A stretch of 64,000 bases of DNA from Acaricomes phytoseiuli DSM 14247 (GCF_000376245.1 NZ_AQXM01000054.1:1-64000); one strand, 5' to 3'; counted from the stretch's first letter, positions 6,766 to 17,285 are shown. The notes: generated by a model not told the origin, from the sequence alone. Numbers and translations are program-made.

Positions 6766-9700
6766 GATGCTTCCTCTCTTGCTGTTGCTGTTCGCTGCGC
6801 TTCAGCAGCTCGTGCTGACGTCAGCCTGTCTGCGGGGATGGTGGTCCATGCCACGAGGTAGTTCTGTGCTGCCCGGGTTGGTGCTGGCGCGGTATGGCGG
6901 ATCAGCCGCAGCCGCATCGTGACCTCCCCGGAGACCGCGGGATGGCGCACGGTGAGTACGTGTTCCGGGCTGGCCGTTGAAGAGCTCGCCTCTGCGCTGA
7001 GCACCTTGATGCTCTGTGGCTCACCCGCAAGGCCTGTGCCGCAGGCCTTGCCCACGGCCTCTTTGGCGCAGAATAAGCCCGTCCGCCAGAAAGCGGCCCA
7101 GGAATCTGTGCCAAGCGCAGTGTCGCTGGTGGAAGAGCTCGCCTCAAGTCGCTGCAGCAGAGTGCGCTCGGCTGGGGTGAAAGCGACCTCCAGGAACGAC
7201 TCGGGGCGTTCCGCAAGCTGTTCCACATCGATACCGGCCAGCTCCCCGCCAGAAATTGCCAGGGCGACGCCCAGATCCTGACTATGCGCGATGCTCAGTG
7301 AGATCTCCGGCAGTTCCCGCTCGTGCAGACCATAGGGATAGGGGGATCCTGTGCTCCGGTGGCCGATGCCGATCTCCGCCGGAAAGATCGCTTCCTGCTG
7401 CTCGGGCTGCTGCCAGAGCAGCCTGCGTACAGCGTCTTTAGCCACGATCCGGCCGAGTAGCAGCTGCCTGCGTCCGCGCGGGGGAGAGCTTTCATGCTCT
7501 GCGCGCTCGGCCCGGCCCAGATATTTGCGCAGGGTGATCTCGCGGGAGGCGAGATCCGGCCAGTGGTCGGGCAGCAGCATCCAGCCACCGGCTTGCGGCT
7601 CAGCCACGGTGCAGTGCTCTATCCGCTCGTCGAGCTGCCGGATGTTCGGCGGGCTGTCGAAACGCCGCTCCCGCCAGCCGGTGATCTCGCACCAGAGCCG
7701 GCCCTGCCAGCTGATCCGGCCGTTGGCGTGGAATGAGCGGTCCGTGACCTCAGTGATGGTCAGGGCGCATTCGAGTTCCGAACCGCGGGGTGGTTCCGGC
7801 CCGTAGAAACGCAGCCCGTCCGCAGCGATCGGGAAGACCGTCGCGCGTTCGGTGAAACGTGCCATCAGCCAGAATCCTGCGAGTTGCCCAATGGTATCCA
7901 GCAGCGATCCCTGACCTTCTCTGGCGGTGACGGTCGCACGGATATGGTGCTCGCCGATCCCGCGGAAAGCGAGCAGCCCTTGATACCGGGGGCCGTGGAA
8001 GAGCCAGTGCTTGCTATACGCTTCGGCAGCGGTCATCGGGAGCACATCCTGAGGCTCATCCGGGGCGGCAGTCTCCGGCGCGGGGTGCGTCTGCGGGTAC
8101 TCGGGTGCCAGTTGCACTCTGGCATGCGCATAGCTGCCGAAGGACATCGCCATCCAGTCGGCGGACACCCGCTCCCCGGTGATCTCCACCTGCTGCGGAG
8201 AAGAAGCCTCCACCCACTGGTCCAGATGAATGTCCTGGACCGCTACCGCTCGCATGCCGGTGATGTCTTCTGCCGCTTCCATGAGCAGGGTGACGATAGT
8301 GGTGCCCGGTACCACCGGGAACAAGTCGGCGGGTTCAGGCCAGCCCGGGCGCTGCCGGACGAAACTGTGATCCGCCAGCGCGGGCATGGTCTCCAGGGAA
8401 ACCGTCACTAGACGGTTGATCTGCGCGGGCAGCCCGATCGTCTCCGGGGCGCTGTGCGGAACCGCTGATGTTCGATGGTCAGGAAGAAGGTTTCCGCTAC
8501 GAGCGCTTGCCGCGTGAACCGGGTTGAGCGCGGCTTCGAGCACATCGGCCACCGCGGTATCGCTTTCCTGCAGATAGGCCTCCAGCTCATGGTGTAGGAA
8601 AGGGTTCAGCTGCTGCTCGGAGACCAGTTGCTGCAGCCGATCGCGGGGATTGGCTGAGAGGGGATTGGCTGAGAGGGAATTGGTAGAGCGGGGATTGGTG
8701 GGGTGGGGGTCGGTGGAGATCAGGGCGGCAGGCAGTACCTCAGCCGGTTCTGGATCAGCCGGTTCTGCCACAGCAGTGACATCTCTGACATCAGAAAGAT
8801 CAGAGAGATCGGTGAAAGATGCGTCGCAGATGCCCAGGAAACTCAGATCCACTGCGCGGCCGCACGCCCATAGCGCGGTCAGGACGCAGCGGAGCTGATC
8901 CAGCCCGCTGCGCTGCGGAGCATTGGCACTGACTACGAAATGCTCTCTGCCGCGCAGGGTGTCCGCTATTAAGGTGCCCAACTGCCCAGGCCCGAGCTGA
9001 ACGAAGCCGCGCACACCGGAGGCGTACATATTCTCAATGAGTTCACGGAATCTTACGGCTTCGAGAAGGTGCCTGGTGAAGATCTCCGCGATCTGTGTGG
9101 AGTCTTGAGGGAAGGGCTCCACCGTGGTGGCGGACCAGACCGGGATCGTCGCGGCTTGCGGGACGAGCCCTCCGATGACCTCATCCAGCTGCCCTAAATA
9201 TTCTCGGAACATGGGGGTGTGGAAGCCAGAGGAGAACGGCAGTATTCGACAGATGCGGCCCTGCTCCTGGAGGGCGTCGACCAGCTGGTCGACCTCTGCC
9301 GTGGGCCCGCAGATCATCGACTGCTGCGGGGAATTGTCATGGGACAGGGTCACATCCGGGCGGTTCCCGAGCGCGGCGGAGACATCGGCCGCGGAAGCGC
9401 CGATCACGGCGAAGGCCAACCCCGGGAAACTCACCGTGGACTCGGAGCGATCGAGCATCTCATCCAGGGCATCGCTGGTGAACATCCCGCCCAGGGCCAT
9501 TGCGGACCATTCCCCTACGCTGTGCCCGGCGAGCGCATCGGCTTCTACACCCAGCTCCCGCAGCGCGAGGCCCAGGAGCCGGGAGACCTGAAGTACGGCG
9601 CTGCCCTGATGCTGAGCATGGGCATAGCGTTCCGGGAGGCTCGCACTCGCAGAATCCGCAGAGTTTCCAGCGTTGCCTTGCAGGCCGCGTAGACCGGGCA

Positions 9701-10133
9701 GGCCGAACCACTCGATGACATCGTCGATGGACGGTGCGAATTCGGCCTCCAGACCCGGGCAGATAAAAGCCAGGGCCCCCGACGAATCCGGGTCAGCCGT
9801 GATTGATTTCCCTGTGGTGGACCCCACCGGAGTCGCCGAAAGCAGCGGGCCAGGGGCGAACCAGACATCACCTCGGCCATACCACGGGGCTCCCCGGGAG
9901 ACCGCTTTACGGACTGTTGCCAGCTGGCGCGCACCCGGGCTCACGATGCCCAGCCGGACCGATCCGTCCCCCGGGTCTTGCCCGATTCGTTCGAGCAGCT
10001 CATCGTCCGGAACGGCGAGCAGCTGCTCCAGTTCATCGACGCTCGAAGCGGAGAGCATGAGCACGGGCGCGGCCTCGGCGGCAGCGGATAATTCGAGCAG
10101 ATCATTGCTTTCAAGAGTCATCCGGATCACCAC
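6762..10133 (-). CDS. Iterative synthase subunit: acyltransferase - dehydratase - phosphopantetheinyl transferase
   Basis: 1123 aa. AT domain about 118-400: GHSVGEW with Ser205, and GFHTP with His304, resembling PfaB-type ATs of PUFA synthases. A Ser/Asn/Pro linker (about 440-500) contains pentapeptide repeats. A double-hotdog dehydratase follows (about 580-830): candidate His589 in LADHSF, and the Asp746 region LLDTIGQ. The C-terminus (about 890-1095) is an Sfp/AcpS-like phosphopantetheinyl transferase: GIDVEQL with Asp969, and CAKEAVGKACG with Lys1024/Glu1025. The subunit would dehydrate 3-hydroxyacyl intermediates and activate its own carrier proteins. A fused DH-PPT end is also known from enediyne PKSs, and PfaB/PfaE from PUFA synthases. 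The start codon (10133) lies 7 bases inside the end of the KR gene. Confidence 0.85.
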   Translation of the reverse strand: MVIRMTLESNDLLELSAAAEAAPVLMLSASSVDELEQLLAVPDDELLERIGQDPGDGSVRLGIVSPGARQLATVRKAVSRGAPWYGRGDVWFAPGPLLSATPVGSTTGKSITADPDSSGALAFICPGLEAEFAPSIDDVIEWFGLPGLRGLQGNAGNSADSASASLPERYAHAQHQGSAVLQVSRLLGLALRELGVEADALAGHSVGEWSAMALGGMFTSDALDEMLDRSESTVSFPGLAFAVIGASAADVSAALGNRPDVTLSHDNSPQQSMICGPTAEVDQLVDALQEQGRICRILPFSSGFHTPMFREYLGQLDEVIGGLVPQAATIPVWSATTVEPFPQDSTQIAEIFTRHLLEAVRFRELIENMYASGVRGFVQLGPGQLGTLIADTLRGREHFVVSANAPQRSGLDQLRCVLTALWACGRAVDLSFLGICDASFTDLSDLSDVRDVTAVAEPADPEPAEVLPAALISTDPHPTNPRSTNSLSANPLSANPRDRLQQLVSEQQLNPFLHHELEAYLQESDTAVADVLEAALNPVHAASARSGNLLPDHRTSAVPHSAPETIGLPAQINRLVTVSLETMPALADHSFVRQRPGWPEPADLFPVVPGTTIVTLLMEAAEDITGMRAVAVQDIHLDQWVEASSPQQVEITGERVSADWMAMSFGSYAHARVQLAPEYPQTHPAPETAAPDEPQDVLPMTAAEAYSKHWLFHGPRYQGLLAFRGIGEHHIRATVTAREGQGSLLDTIGQLAGFWLMARFTERATVFPIAADGLRFYGPEPPRGSELECALTITEVTDRSFHANGRISWQGRLWCEITGWRERRFDSPPNIRQLDERIEHCTVAEPQAGGWMLLPDHWPDLASREITLRKYLGRAERAEHESSPPRGRRQLLLGRIVAKDAVRRLLWQQPEQQEAIFPAEIGIGHRSTGSPYPYGLHERELPEISLSIAHSQDLGVALAISGGELAGIDVEQLAERPESFLEVAFTPAERTLLQRLEASSSTSDTALGTDSWAAFWRTGLFCAKEAVGKACGTGLAGEPQSIKVLSAEASSSTASPEHVLTVRHPAVSGEVTMRLRLIRHTAPAPTRAAQNYLVAWTTIPADRLTSARAAEAQRTATAREEAS
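8646..8705. repeat. Four 15-bp tandem repeats in the interdomain linker
   Basis: Four consecutive 15-base units begin GG(G/A)ATTGG; the first two are identical and the last two diverged. On the coding (minus) strand they encode pentapeptides of the type S-A/T-N-P/S-L/R in the linker between the acyltransferase and the dehydratase. The unit is a multiple of three, so copy-number change would only alter linker length. Confidence 0.8.
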
Positions 10134-11569
10134 TGAGCGGAAGCGGTGTAGACCACAGCATTGAGATCGCGCTGCCCCCAGGCGAGTTCCTTGAGGAGCG
10201 CGAAGGTTCCAGCTTCCGGATCGATCAGCTTGATGCCGCGCCGGGCGTAGTCCCGGCCCAGCTCAGGGGACACCATGCCGGGGTTCTGCTCTGCCGGAGC
10301 CCACGGCCCCCAGTGCACCGTCATCGCCCGGCGCCCGGTGCGTTGAGACCATGCGGTACCCATCGCCTCGAGAGCATCATTGGCGGCAGCGTAATCGCTC
10401 TGCCCCCGGTTCCCCAGCGCAGCCGAGATGCTGCCGAAGAAGACCACGAAGCCCGGGCTGACCGGCAACTGCTCTGCGACATCGAGGATCGTGGCGGCAC
10501 CGTGCACCTTCGTGCTGTAGACCCGACGGAAGGATTCCGGATCCTTCTCGGCGACGAGTTTGTCCTCGATCACCCCGGCGGCGTAGATGATGCCGTCGAT
10601 CCGACCGTACTTCTCATAGGTCGACATAAGAGCTGCCCGTAAGGCCGTTGTGTCCCGTACGTCCACCGCGCGGTAGCCGACATCGCTGCCCAGAGCCCGC
10701 AGCCCATCCACGGTGGTACGCACTTCGCGCTGGGCGAGGATCCGGTTGATTTCCTGTTCGATATCCGCGGGGACGGCTCCCGGGCGGGAGGCGAGAGCCC
10801 GGCGCAGTGAAGTCCGGTCCGCAAGCCCGCTCAGCTCGCCGTCATTCTCTGCGTCGTTATCCGCATCGTCCAGTTCGGTGCGGCCCAGCAGCTCCAGGCG
10901 GCAGCGACTGCTCGCCGCCAAGGTCGCGGCGAACTGCGCGGTGATCCCGCGGCCACCGCCGACCAGGACCACCACGGCATCCTGATCGAGCTGCAAGGCC
11001 TCCGCTTCCGCGGAACCCGCCCCGCCCGGCCCGGCGCCGGTGGCACCGAGCAGGCCCAGATCGCTCACCGCCAGTTCCAGGCCGCTGCGTTCGCCGTTGA
11101 CCACATCGACGATGGGTTCGTAACTGCTGTCTGCGAGTTCGGCGATGATCGCCTGCGCCACGGTGTCCGCCGGCCGGGTGGGCTCCAGGTCTATCAGCCG
11201 GACCAGCGTCTGCGGATACTCCCGAGCCAGGCTGCGGAACAATCCGCGCAGGCCTATCGTGCGCTCGGCTACTTCAGCGAGGTCGCTTTGTGCTCGCAGA
11301 GGCCGTGCTGCCAGCAAGTACCGTGGGGCCCGCGCGAGTGCGGCTTTGAAGATCGGGAAAGCATCCGGGACCTCCGCGGTGGCGGGATTCTCCAGGGGGT
11401 CCAGGTAGAGCACGCCGTCGGCTTGAGCGGTGCGGAGTTCGGCCTCGGCCTGCTCCGCGGCGATGACCCGGGCTTGCGCGCCGAATCCGATAGCGGTTTC
11501 TGCAGCAGCCTGTGCGATGTCTCCGGAGCCGATGATGAGCAGGGTTCGGCCGGCGAGCTGATTCGATGC
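10127..11569 (-). other. Ketoreductase domain of the giant synthase
   Basis: The domain has a degenerate structural Rossmann half (RTLLIIGSGDIAQAAAE) followed by the catalytic half. NADPH binding is shown by VVLVGGGRGITAQFA. The catalytic Ser lies in FFGSISAALGN and the Tyr/Asn in SDYAAANDALEAMG. It reduces 3-ketoacyl-ACP to 3-hydroxyacyl-ACP. The C-terminal tail ends seven bases past the start of the AT-DH-PPT gene. Confidence 0.85.
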
Positions 11570-11692
11570 CGGGCGCGGTGATTCCAGCCGCGTTTTCTGG
11601 AACAGCAAACGTTCCGGAACATGACCGGGCACGGCCTCCGAGGAGGCATCGGTTGTTACTGCGGGTGTTGGGGCGGTTGGGGTGGTTGTGGT

Positions 11693-11945
11693 GTTGAGGT
11701 GTTGCTGGAGCCAGGTGGTGATGTGTTCTGTGGTTCGGGCGGTGGCGAGTTGGTCGAGGTCGGTGGGGTTGATGCTGAGGCCGTGCTGGGCGAAGCGGCT
11801 GGCGATTTCTCCGGCGATTTCGGTGCGTTTGATGGAGTCGATGCTCAGGTCGGCTTCGAGGTCGAGGTCTGGTTCGATCATTTCGGCGGGGTATCCGGTG
11901 TGTTCGCTGATGATGGTCGCGACGGTGGCCAGGATCGTGCTGGGT
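11693..11945 (-). other. Acyl carrier domain of the giant synthase, with foreign-looking codon use
   Basis: The phosphopantetheine site DLSIDSIKR is the PUFA-synthase type; the Ser codon is at 11834-11836. The domain begins in the same frame as the KR but upstream of the first ATG of that frame (11881), which lies in mid-domain. This supports continuity with the KS-AT part through an Ala/Pro/Ser linker. Codons here are almost all C- or A-ending (CTC, ACC, ATC, CGC, GAA), unlike the CTG/GCG/GTG-rich flanks. Confidence 0.75.
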
Positions 11946-12516
11946 TCCAGACTCGTCGCACCAACCGGAGCGCTGGATGTCGCGGCGCTGGGCTGGGCAC
12001 TGGACCGGGCGCTTAGCTGGGTGCTGCTCGCCGGGCTTGCGGGCGCCGGTGCGCTGACCGTCGCGAATGCTGTTTGAGCGGGGCGGCTGGAGCCGCTGCG
12101 TGAAACTGTGGGGTTTCCGTATTCGTGCCGAGGTATCCCAGGAGCATATCCCGTTGCGCGGCGATCATCTCCCGGATGGTCCGGAGGAACTCTGCCACCA
12201 GGGCATCCCGCTCAGTCTGCGGCTGAGCCCCGGATGGTGTTTGCTGGTGCATAGTAGGAACCTCCTGAAGGCGTTGGGCAGGGGTCAGGGCGCCGGGAAC
12301 GACCTGCCCGACACGAGTTCTGATGGTGGCTCCGCTGACCTTCCACCCCGGAACCGTCGGTATTGCGGAACTATTGCTCTGCGTCAGCCGGCGGCCGCGG
12401 TAGAGCCAGTCGGTATCGACACTCACCCCGGAGACCGCGAGTTTGGCGAGGCCTCCCAATAGTTCATGTAAGTTCCCTGTCGAACCGGGTGCCAGCGGGA
12501 TCACGGTATGTGGACG

Positions 12517-13407
12517 CTCGCCGAGGGTGGTGGCCACCAGCTTGCTCAGCACCTTCCCCGGCCCGACTTCGATGAAAGTCTGCAGCCCGGCGGCGTACAT
12601 AGACTCGATTTGCTCCACGAATCGCACCGGTGAGGTGAGTTGTGCCGTGAGTTCCTGCCGGAGGACTGAGGGATCGTCCTCCGGGTAGTGCGCAGCATTC
12701 CGGTTCCCCCAGACCGGTATCCGAAGGGCTGCGGGCGAGGGTAGGAGGTCTTCCAGGGACTGCGCGAAGAGCTCGGTGGCACTGCCGATCACTGGGCTGT
12801 GGAAAGCGCATGCCACAGGGAAAGTCTTGACGCTCAGGCCTGCTGCTTTCAGTGCGTCAACCGCGGTGTCGAGGGGTTCGCTGGGTCCAGAGAGCACTGT
12901 CTGCTCGGGGGCATTCAGGTTCGCCAGAGTGACGGTCCCAGCCAAGCCTGCCTGGCTCAAAACAGCTTCTATGCGCTTGGCTGAGGCAGACGCCGCGGCC
13001 ATCTTCCCGGGATCTCCTCCCGTAGCAGTGATGGCCTCGGTCACTGCTTCAGCTCTGGCGACGCTCAGGGCGATGAGCTGTTCTGCATCATAGGCTCCGG
13101 CTGCCGCTAAGGCCGGGAGTTCGCCGTAGCTGTGCCCCGCGGCAGCGTCCGGACGCACCCCGGAACGCTCCAGGATCCGGCCGAGAGCCAGAGCGGACAG
13201 GCCCAGAACCGGCTGAGCCGCTCGGGTATCGGTGATTTCGGCTCGCTGCAGCGCCTCGGTTTCGGCGTCGAACGCTGTCCGAGGATGCATCACCGACTGC
13301 CAAGGTTTGCCCAGTTCGAGTAGATCAGCCAAGTCCGGGAAGGCCACGAAGAGGTCCCGGAGCATACCGGGCCGTTGGCTGCCCTGACCTGGGAACAAGT
13401 AGGCCAG
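12517..13407 (-). other. Acyltransferase domain of the giant synthase
   Basis: LFPGQGSQRPGM opens the domain, the nucleophile lies in GHSYGELPAL (Ser codon near 13130), and the specificity region reads CAFHSP. The AFHS signature is the malonyl-CoA type rather than the methylmalonyl YASH type. The chain is therefore predicted to be unbranched. Confidence 0.8.
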
Positions 13408-13751
13408 CCCGCCGGGTTCAGTCGATGCCTGCTTGCCGGTGAAGAGCCCGGCATCGGGGTCGCTTTCGCCCTGGGCGGCCCGGGCCAGGAGCACGGTGAG
13501 CTCATCGATATCGCGGGCGACGATCGCTATGGTTACCGGTCGGTGCGCGCTCTCCGCAACGGCGCGGGCATGGCCGGCAGTGAGGTCCCGAAGCCGCCAG
13601 GGCCTGCTGTTGTCTTCGCCGAGAGACACAACGGCGCCGAGTTCTTTGACCGCGCGGATGGCATCGGTGGCTTCTCCGTGGAAGAGGAACAGTTCCGCCG
13701 GCCATTCGTCCAGATTGTGCCGGGCCGGGACGGTTTTGCCACCAGCGTGTC

Positions 13752-15081
13752 CGCTGAGCACCACGTGGAAGTTGGTCCCGCCGAAGCCGAATCCGCTGAT
13801 TCCCGCGACCCGTTCGGCTAAGGGGCTGTTCCAGGGGGTTGCTTCGCGGTGGAAGACGAAAGGGCTCTGTTCGCGGTCCCAGGCCAGGCTGGGGTTCGTG
13901 ATGTGCAGAGTAGGCGGTTTGACTCCGCGGTGAATAGCCAGCGAAGCCTTGATCAGGCTGGCAATGCCGGCGGCGCATTTAGTATGCCCGATCTGTGACT
14001 TCACCGAGCCGATAGCGGTGCTTCCAGGTGCTGCTCCAGCTTCTGTGAGTACCTTGGTGAGCATGCTCAGTTCGGTGCGGTCGCCCACGACCGTCCCGGT
14101 GCCGTGCGCTTCCACCAAGCCGACCTGCACGGGGCTGATCCGGGCGTTGCGGTAGGCCCGCTCCAAGGCGGAGCGCTGCCCTTCCGGCCGGGGTGCGGTG
14201 AGCCCCAGTGACCGTCCGACGCTCGAGGAGCCCACTCCGCGGATCACCGCGTAGATGCGGTCCCCATCGCGTTCGGCATCAGTTAGGCGCTTGAGCACGA
14301 GGGCTCCGGCGCCTTCGCCTAGGGCGATGCCGTCCGAGCCCGCATCGAAGGCCCGGGAGCGGCCGGTGGGGCTCAGTGCAGTGACCGAGGCGAAAAGCAG
14401 GTAATCATGGATGGTGTTGTGCAGATCGACGGCTCCGCACAGCACTGCGTCTGCGGTGCCGAGGACCAAGTCCTTGCAGGCGATGTCCAAGGCGGCCAGG
14501 GAGGAGGCACACGCGGCGTCCACGCTGTAGTTGGAGCCGCCCAAGTCCAGGCGGTTGGCGATCCGGCCGGCGATCACGTTGGAGAGCATGCCCGGAAAGG
14601 AATCCTCGGAGAGTCGGGGCCACTGTGCGGAGAGCTCTTCGGGGATCTCTTTCAGATAACCCGGCAAGATGGTCTGCAGCAGGTTCGCATTGGAGAGATC
14701 GCTTCCGGCCTCGGCGCCGAAGACGACTGAGACCCGGGAGCGGTGCGCACCGCCCAGCCGCTCTCCGCTGAAGCCGGCATCGACCATCGCCCGCCGCGCG
14801 ATTTCCAGGGCTAGTAGCTGAGCAGGTTCGATGGCTCCCAGGGACGCCGGCGGGATGCCGTACTGCAGGGGATCGAATGGGATGTCGTCCAGGAACCCGC
14901 CCCATTTCGATGGAGTCTGGATGCCGTTGGCCGTGGGCTGGTCGTAGTACGTCGCAGGATCCCAGCGTGCAGGGTCGACTTCGGTCACGGCGTCTTTGCC
15001 GCTCAGCATAGTGGCCCAGAAAGCGGCGAGGTCCGGGCTGCCTGCGAATACTCCGGACAGGCCGACGATCGCGATATCCAG
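13752..15081 (-). other. Ketosynthase domain of the giant synthase
   Basis: The domain starts at LDIAIVGLSGVF. The active-site Cys is in VDAACASSLAALDIA (codon near 14510). The two catalytic His are in EAHGTGTVVGD and SQIGHTKCAAG, and the domain ends at GFGFGGTNFHVVL. The Cys-His-His triad is complete, so decarboxylating condensation is expected. Confidence 0.85.
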
Positions 15082-15084
15082 GGG

Positions 15085-17124
15085 AGCCGAGGTAGCGGGT
15101 TCTTCGGCGCTGAGCTGGGGATCCTGCGCCGATTCCTGGCCTGAGGGCAGGGTGCTGAGCAGTGCTGCGCCTCCTGTACTCAGGGATTCATGGAGCTGGG
15201 CTATGGTCAGCTTCCGGTCCCGCAGTACGATCGCCTCACCGGCCATAAACATGCCCTCGGTCAGTTGCCGATCCGGGCCGACCGGCAGCAGTTCTTCGCC
15301 GCGCCGCTCGATTCCTTTGCTGGCGAGCCAGAGCCGTCCCAGATTGAAGGCTTCAAGCTGCTCCCAGGCCTCTCTATCCGGTACGCCGTCTGCACTCAAC
15401 CGGCTTTTGGTGGCCTGGAATTCCTCCGTGAAGGGGCTCTCGACGCAGCGGGTCGCGTGCCCCGGTGCGGTCTCCAGCTTGGCGGTTCCCGAACCGGCGA
15501 TCACCTGGGCCTGGAACGTTTCGCTGATAGCCCCTGAGGCCACGGCTTCTTCGGTGAAGAGATAAGCCGTCCGACGAGCAAGCCGATCCGGACTCCTTGC
15601 TCTGCCAGAGGGGTGGCCATGGCGGCGATCATGGCCGCGGAGCGAGCATCGCTGATGCCGCCGGCGAAGTAGACCGTGACGGGTGCGCTGTACAGGTCTG
15701 CGAGCGAGGGCAGGCGCTTCAGAATCACCCCGATCTGGGCCTCCCAGAGCGAGAAACTGTTCCTGGGGCCGATATGCCCTCCGCACTCGGATCCTTCGAA
15801 GATGAAGCGCCGTACGCCGGCATCCAGGAATTGAGCGAGAAGTCCCGGTGAAGGCACGTGAAGGAAGGTCTTGATACCAGCGCTCTCCAGCGCCGCGGCC
15901 TGTGCGGGCCGGCCGCCGGCGATGATCGCGTGCGATGGCTGCACCTCGTGGACGACTTCCAGCTGCGCGGTCCTGATCGAATCATCGGCGAAGCCGAGGA
16001 TGCCGACCCCCCCAGGGCTGGTCCGCTAAGAGCTGCTGGGCGCCTTTGAGCATAGTTCGGCTCTGCTCGGCTGAAGACATCGCCAGGGCGATAAAAGGCA
16101 ACCCGCCTTCTGCGGCAACCGATGCGGCGAACTCGGGCTGATCGCTGACCCTGGTCATGGGCCCCTGTGCCAGGGGCAGCCGGGTACCCATATCCTGGGC
16201 CAGCGGTGAGGCTTCGAGCAGTAAGCTCGGGTCCGATGGTGCATTCATCGCGGCGCGCAATCCTGAGATCATGGCCGTGACGTCGCCCCAGCGCTCAGCG
16301 TACCGCCGGGCCAGAAAGCCATCCTGGCCTACCGGCACCCACTGCCGTTCCGGATCCACGCCTAGTTGCTGAGGGTTTATCTGTTCGGCACTGAGCCGCT
16401 GGGGGAGCGACGTGCAGCCCGGGGCATGGCCGATCTTAGGCCGCTGACGAAGTACCCGATAGCCGTCCACGGAGGTACTCTCCGAACCGTCCATGCGGCG
16501 CAGTGCTGAACGCAGCGCGGTAGGGATCGTCGCTTCTTCGAGTAAGGCCAGTTGGGTATCCAGGAGGATTCCCGCAGCCCCTGCCGCCATCACGGCCCGT
16601 ACGGTATGTGGCCCGATGCCTCCTGCGGCCCAGATCGGCAGCCCCAGATCGGCGTTGAGCAGTTCTTGCAGTAAGACGAAGGAGCTGGTGTCGCCGGTCA
16701 GCCCGCCGCTGTCCGAGCCTCTGCTCACGATGCCGCTTACCGGGTGATTCAGGGCGGCTCTGGCCTCTGTGAGATCCCGGACTTCCACCAGCACATCCGC
16801 GGGCAGGCCCTGGCGACTCTGAGAGATCAGGGAATCCAGAGACGTCAGATCTGTCTGCGGGGCGAGAAGGAGCAGGCTGGCACCGGAATCCCTGATAGTC
16901 GTGGGATCAAGACCGCAGGCGGGGCCGACCCGGAGGCCGAAGGGCCGGTCGGTCCAGCGTTTCAGGTCGACGAGCGCGCTCTGCGATGCTGTCGGATCGG
17001 CGCCGAGGTCCAGGACGCACAGAGCTCCGGCTTCGCAGATACTAGCGATCAACCGGGCGTCCGGGCTGGCGAAAGGGCTGATTGCGAGGATGGCGCGAGG
17101 GTCGGTGTCAGAGGCAATACGCAT
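15085..17124 (-). other. Two NMO / PfaD-like flavin domains at the synthase N-terminus
   Basis: The first half shows a TIM-barrel FMN-binding pattern with GSDSGG at residues 136-141 and WAAGGIG at about 165-171. The second half repeats it as GSECGGHIG near base 15790 and FAGGISDA, then the PfaD-like tail TAYLFTEEAVASGAISE. The family includes 2-nitropropane dioxygenases and the trans enoyl reductase of PUFA synthases. The second copy keeps the His after GG; the first has Leu there, so the first may be structural. Two of the three frame breaks (16007-16013 and about 15570) fall in the second copy. Confidence 0.7.
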
Positions 17125-17255
17125 AGCAGAATTCCTGTTCTTCTCTCAGCAGAAGTCGCTCGGAATCGCCACGGTCAGCATGGTTGTCAAGGCCGAGAAG
17201 ATCGGATTCCGAAATAACTATCTGAAGAAAACTTCATACTGCGTCCCCGGAAACA

Positions 17256-17285
17256 ATATTGGCCGGGTGATTCGAAGTGCGTCAA
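17256..17285 (-). promoter_or_regulatory. Candidate promoter of the lipid-synthase operon
   Basis: On the minus strand TTGACG (17285-17280) is followed after 18 bases by CAATAT (17261-17256), about 130 bases before the synthase ATG. The -10 match is modest. Confidence 0.35.

Larger units (their letters stand above)
10127..17124 (-). pseudogene. Giant synthase NMO-NMO-KS-AT-ACP-KR, in frame only after three single-base repairs
   Basis: Frames abut with coherent homology across each break, so I read one gene of about 2,332 codons: remove one C from the run at 16007-16013, add one base near 15570, and add one C in the run at 12080-12083. The repaired length is a multiple of three. Order: two nitronate-monooxygenase/PfaD-like flavin domains, ketosynthase, malonyl-type acyltransferase, acyl carrier, ketoreductase. 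PUFA synthases keep PfaD (the enoyl reductase) as a separate protein; here NMO domains are at the N-terminus. The PfaC-type KS-chain-length-factor pair is absent from the window. ATG 17124 follows AGGA. The likely product is an iteratively built, partly reduced or unsaturated chain. The breaks may be real inactivation or sequence error. Confidence 0.75.

Noticed and set aside
15579-15786. N-terminal 70 residues of the KS-AT frame (Arg-rich)
   Set aside because: They are out-of-frame translation of the NMO domain; the homologous sequence starts at TAYLFTEEAVASG after the break.
10127-17124. Enediyne-type PKS (PKSE)
   Set aside because: DH-PPT and ACP-KR order is similar, but the N-terminal NMO pair, second AT and lack of any enediyne accessory genes do not fit.
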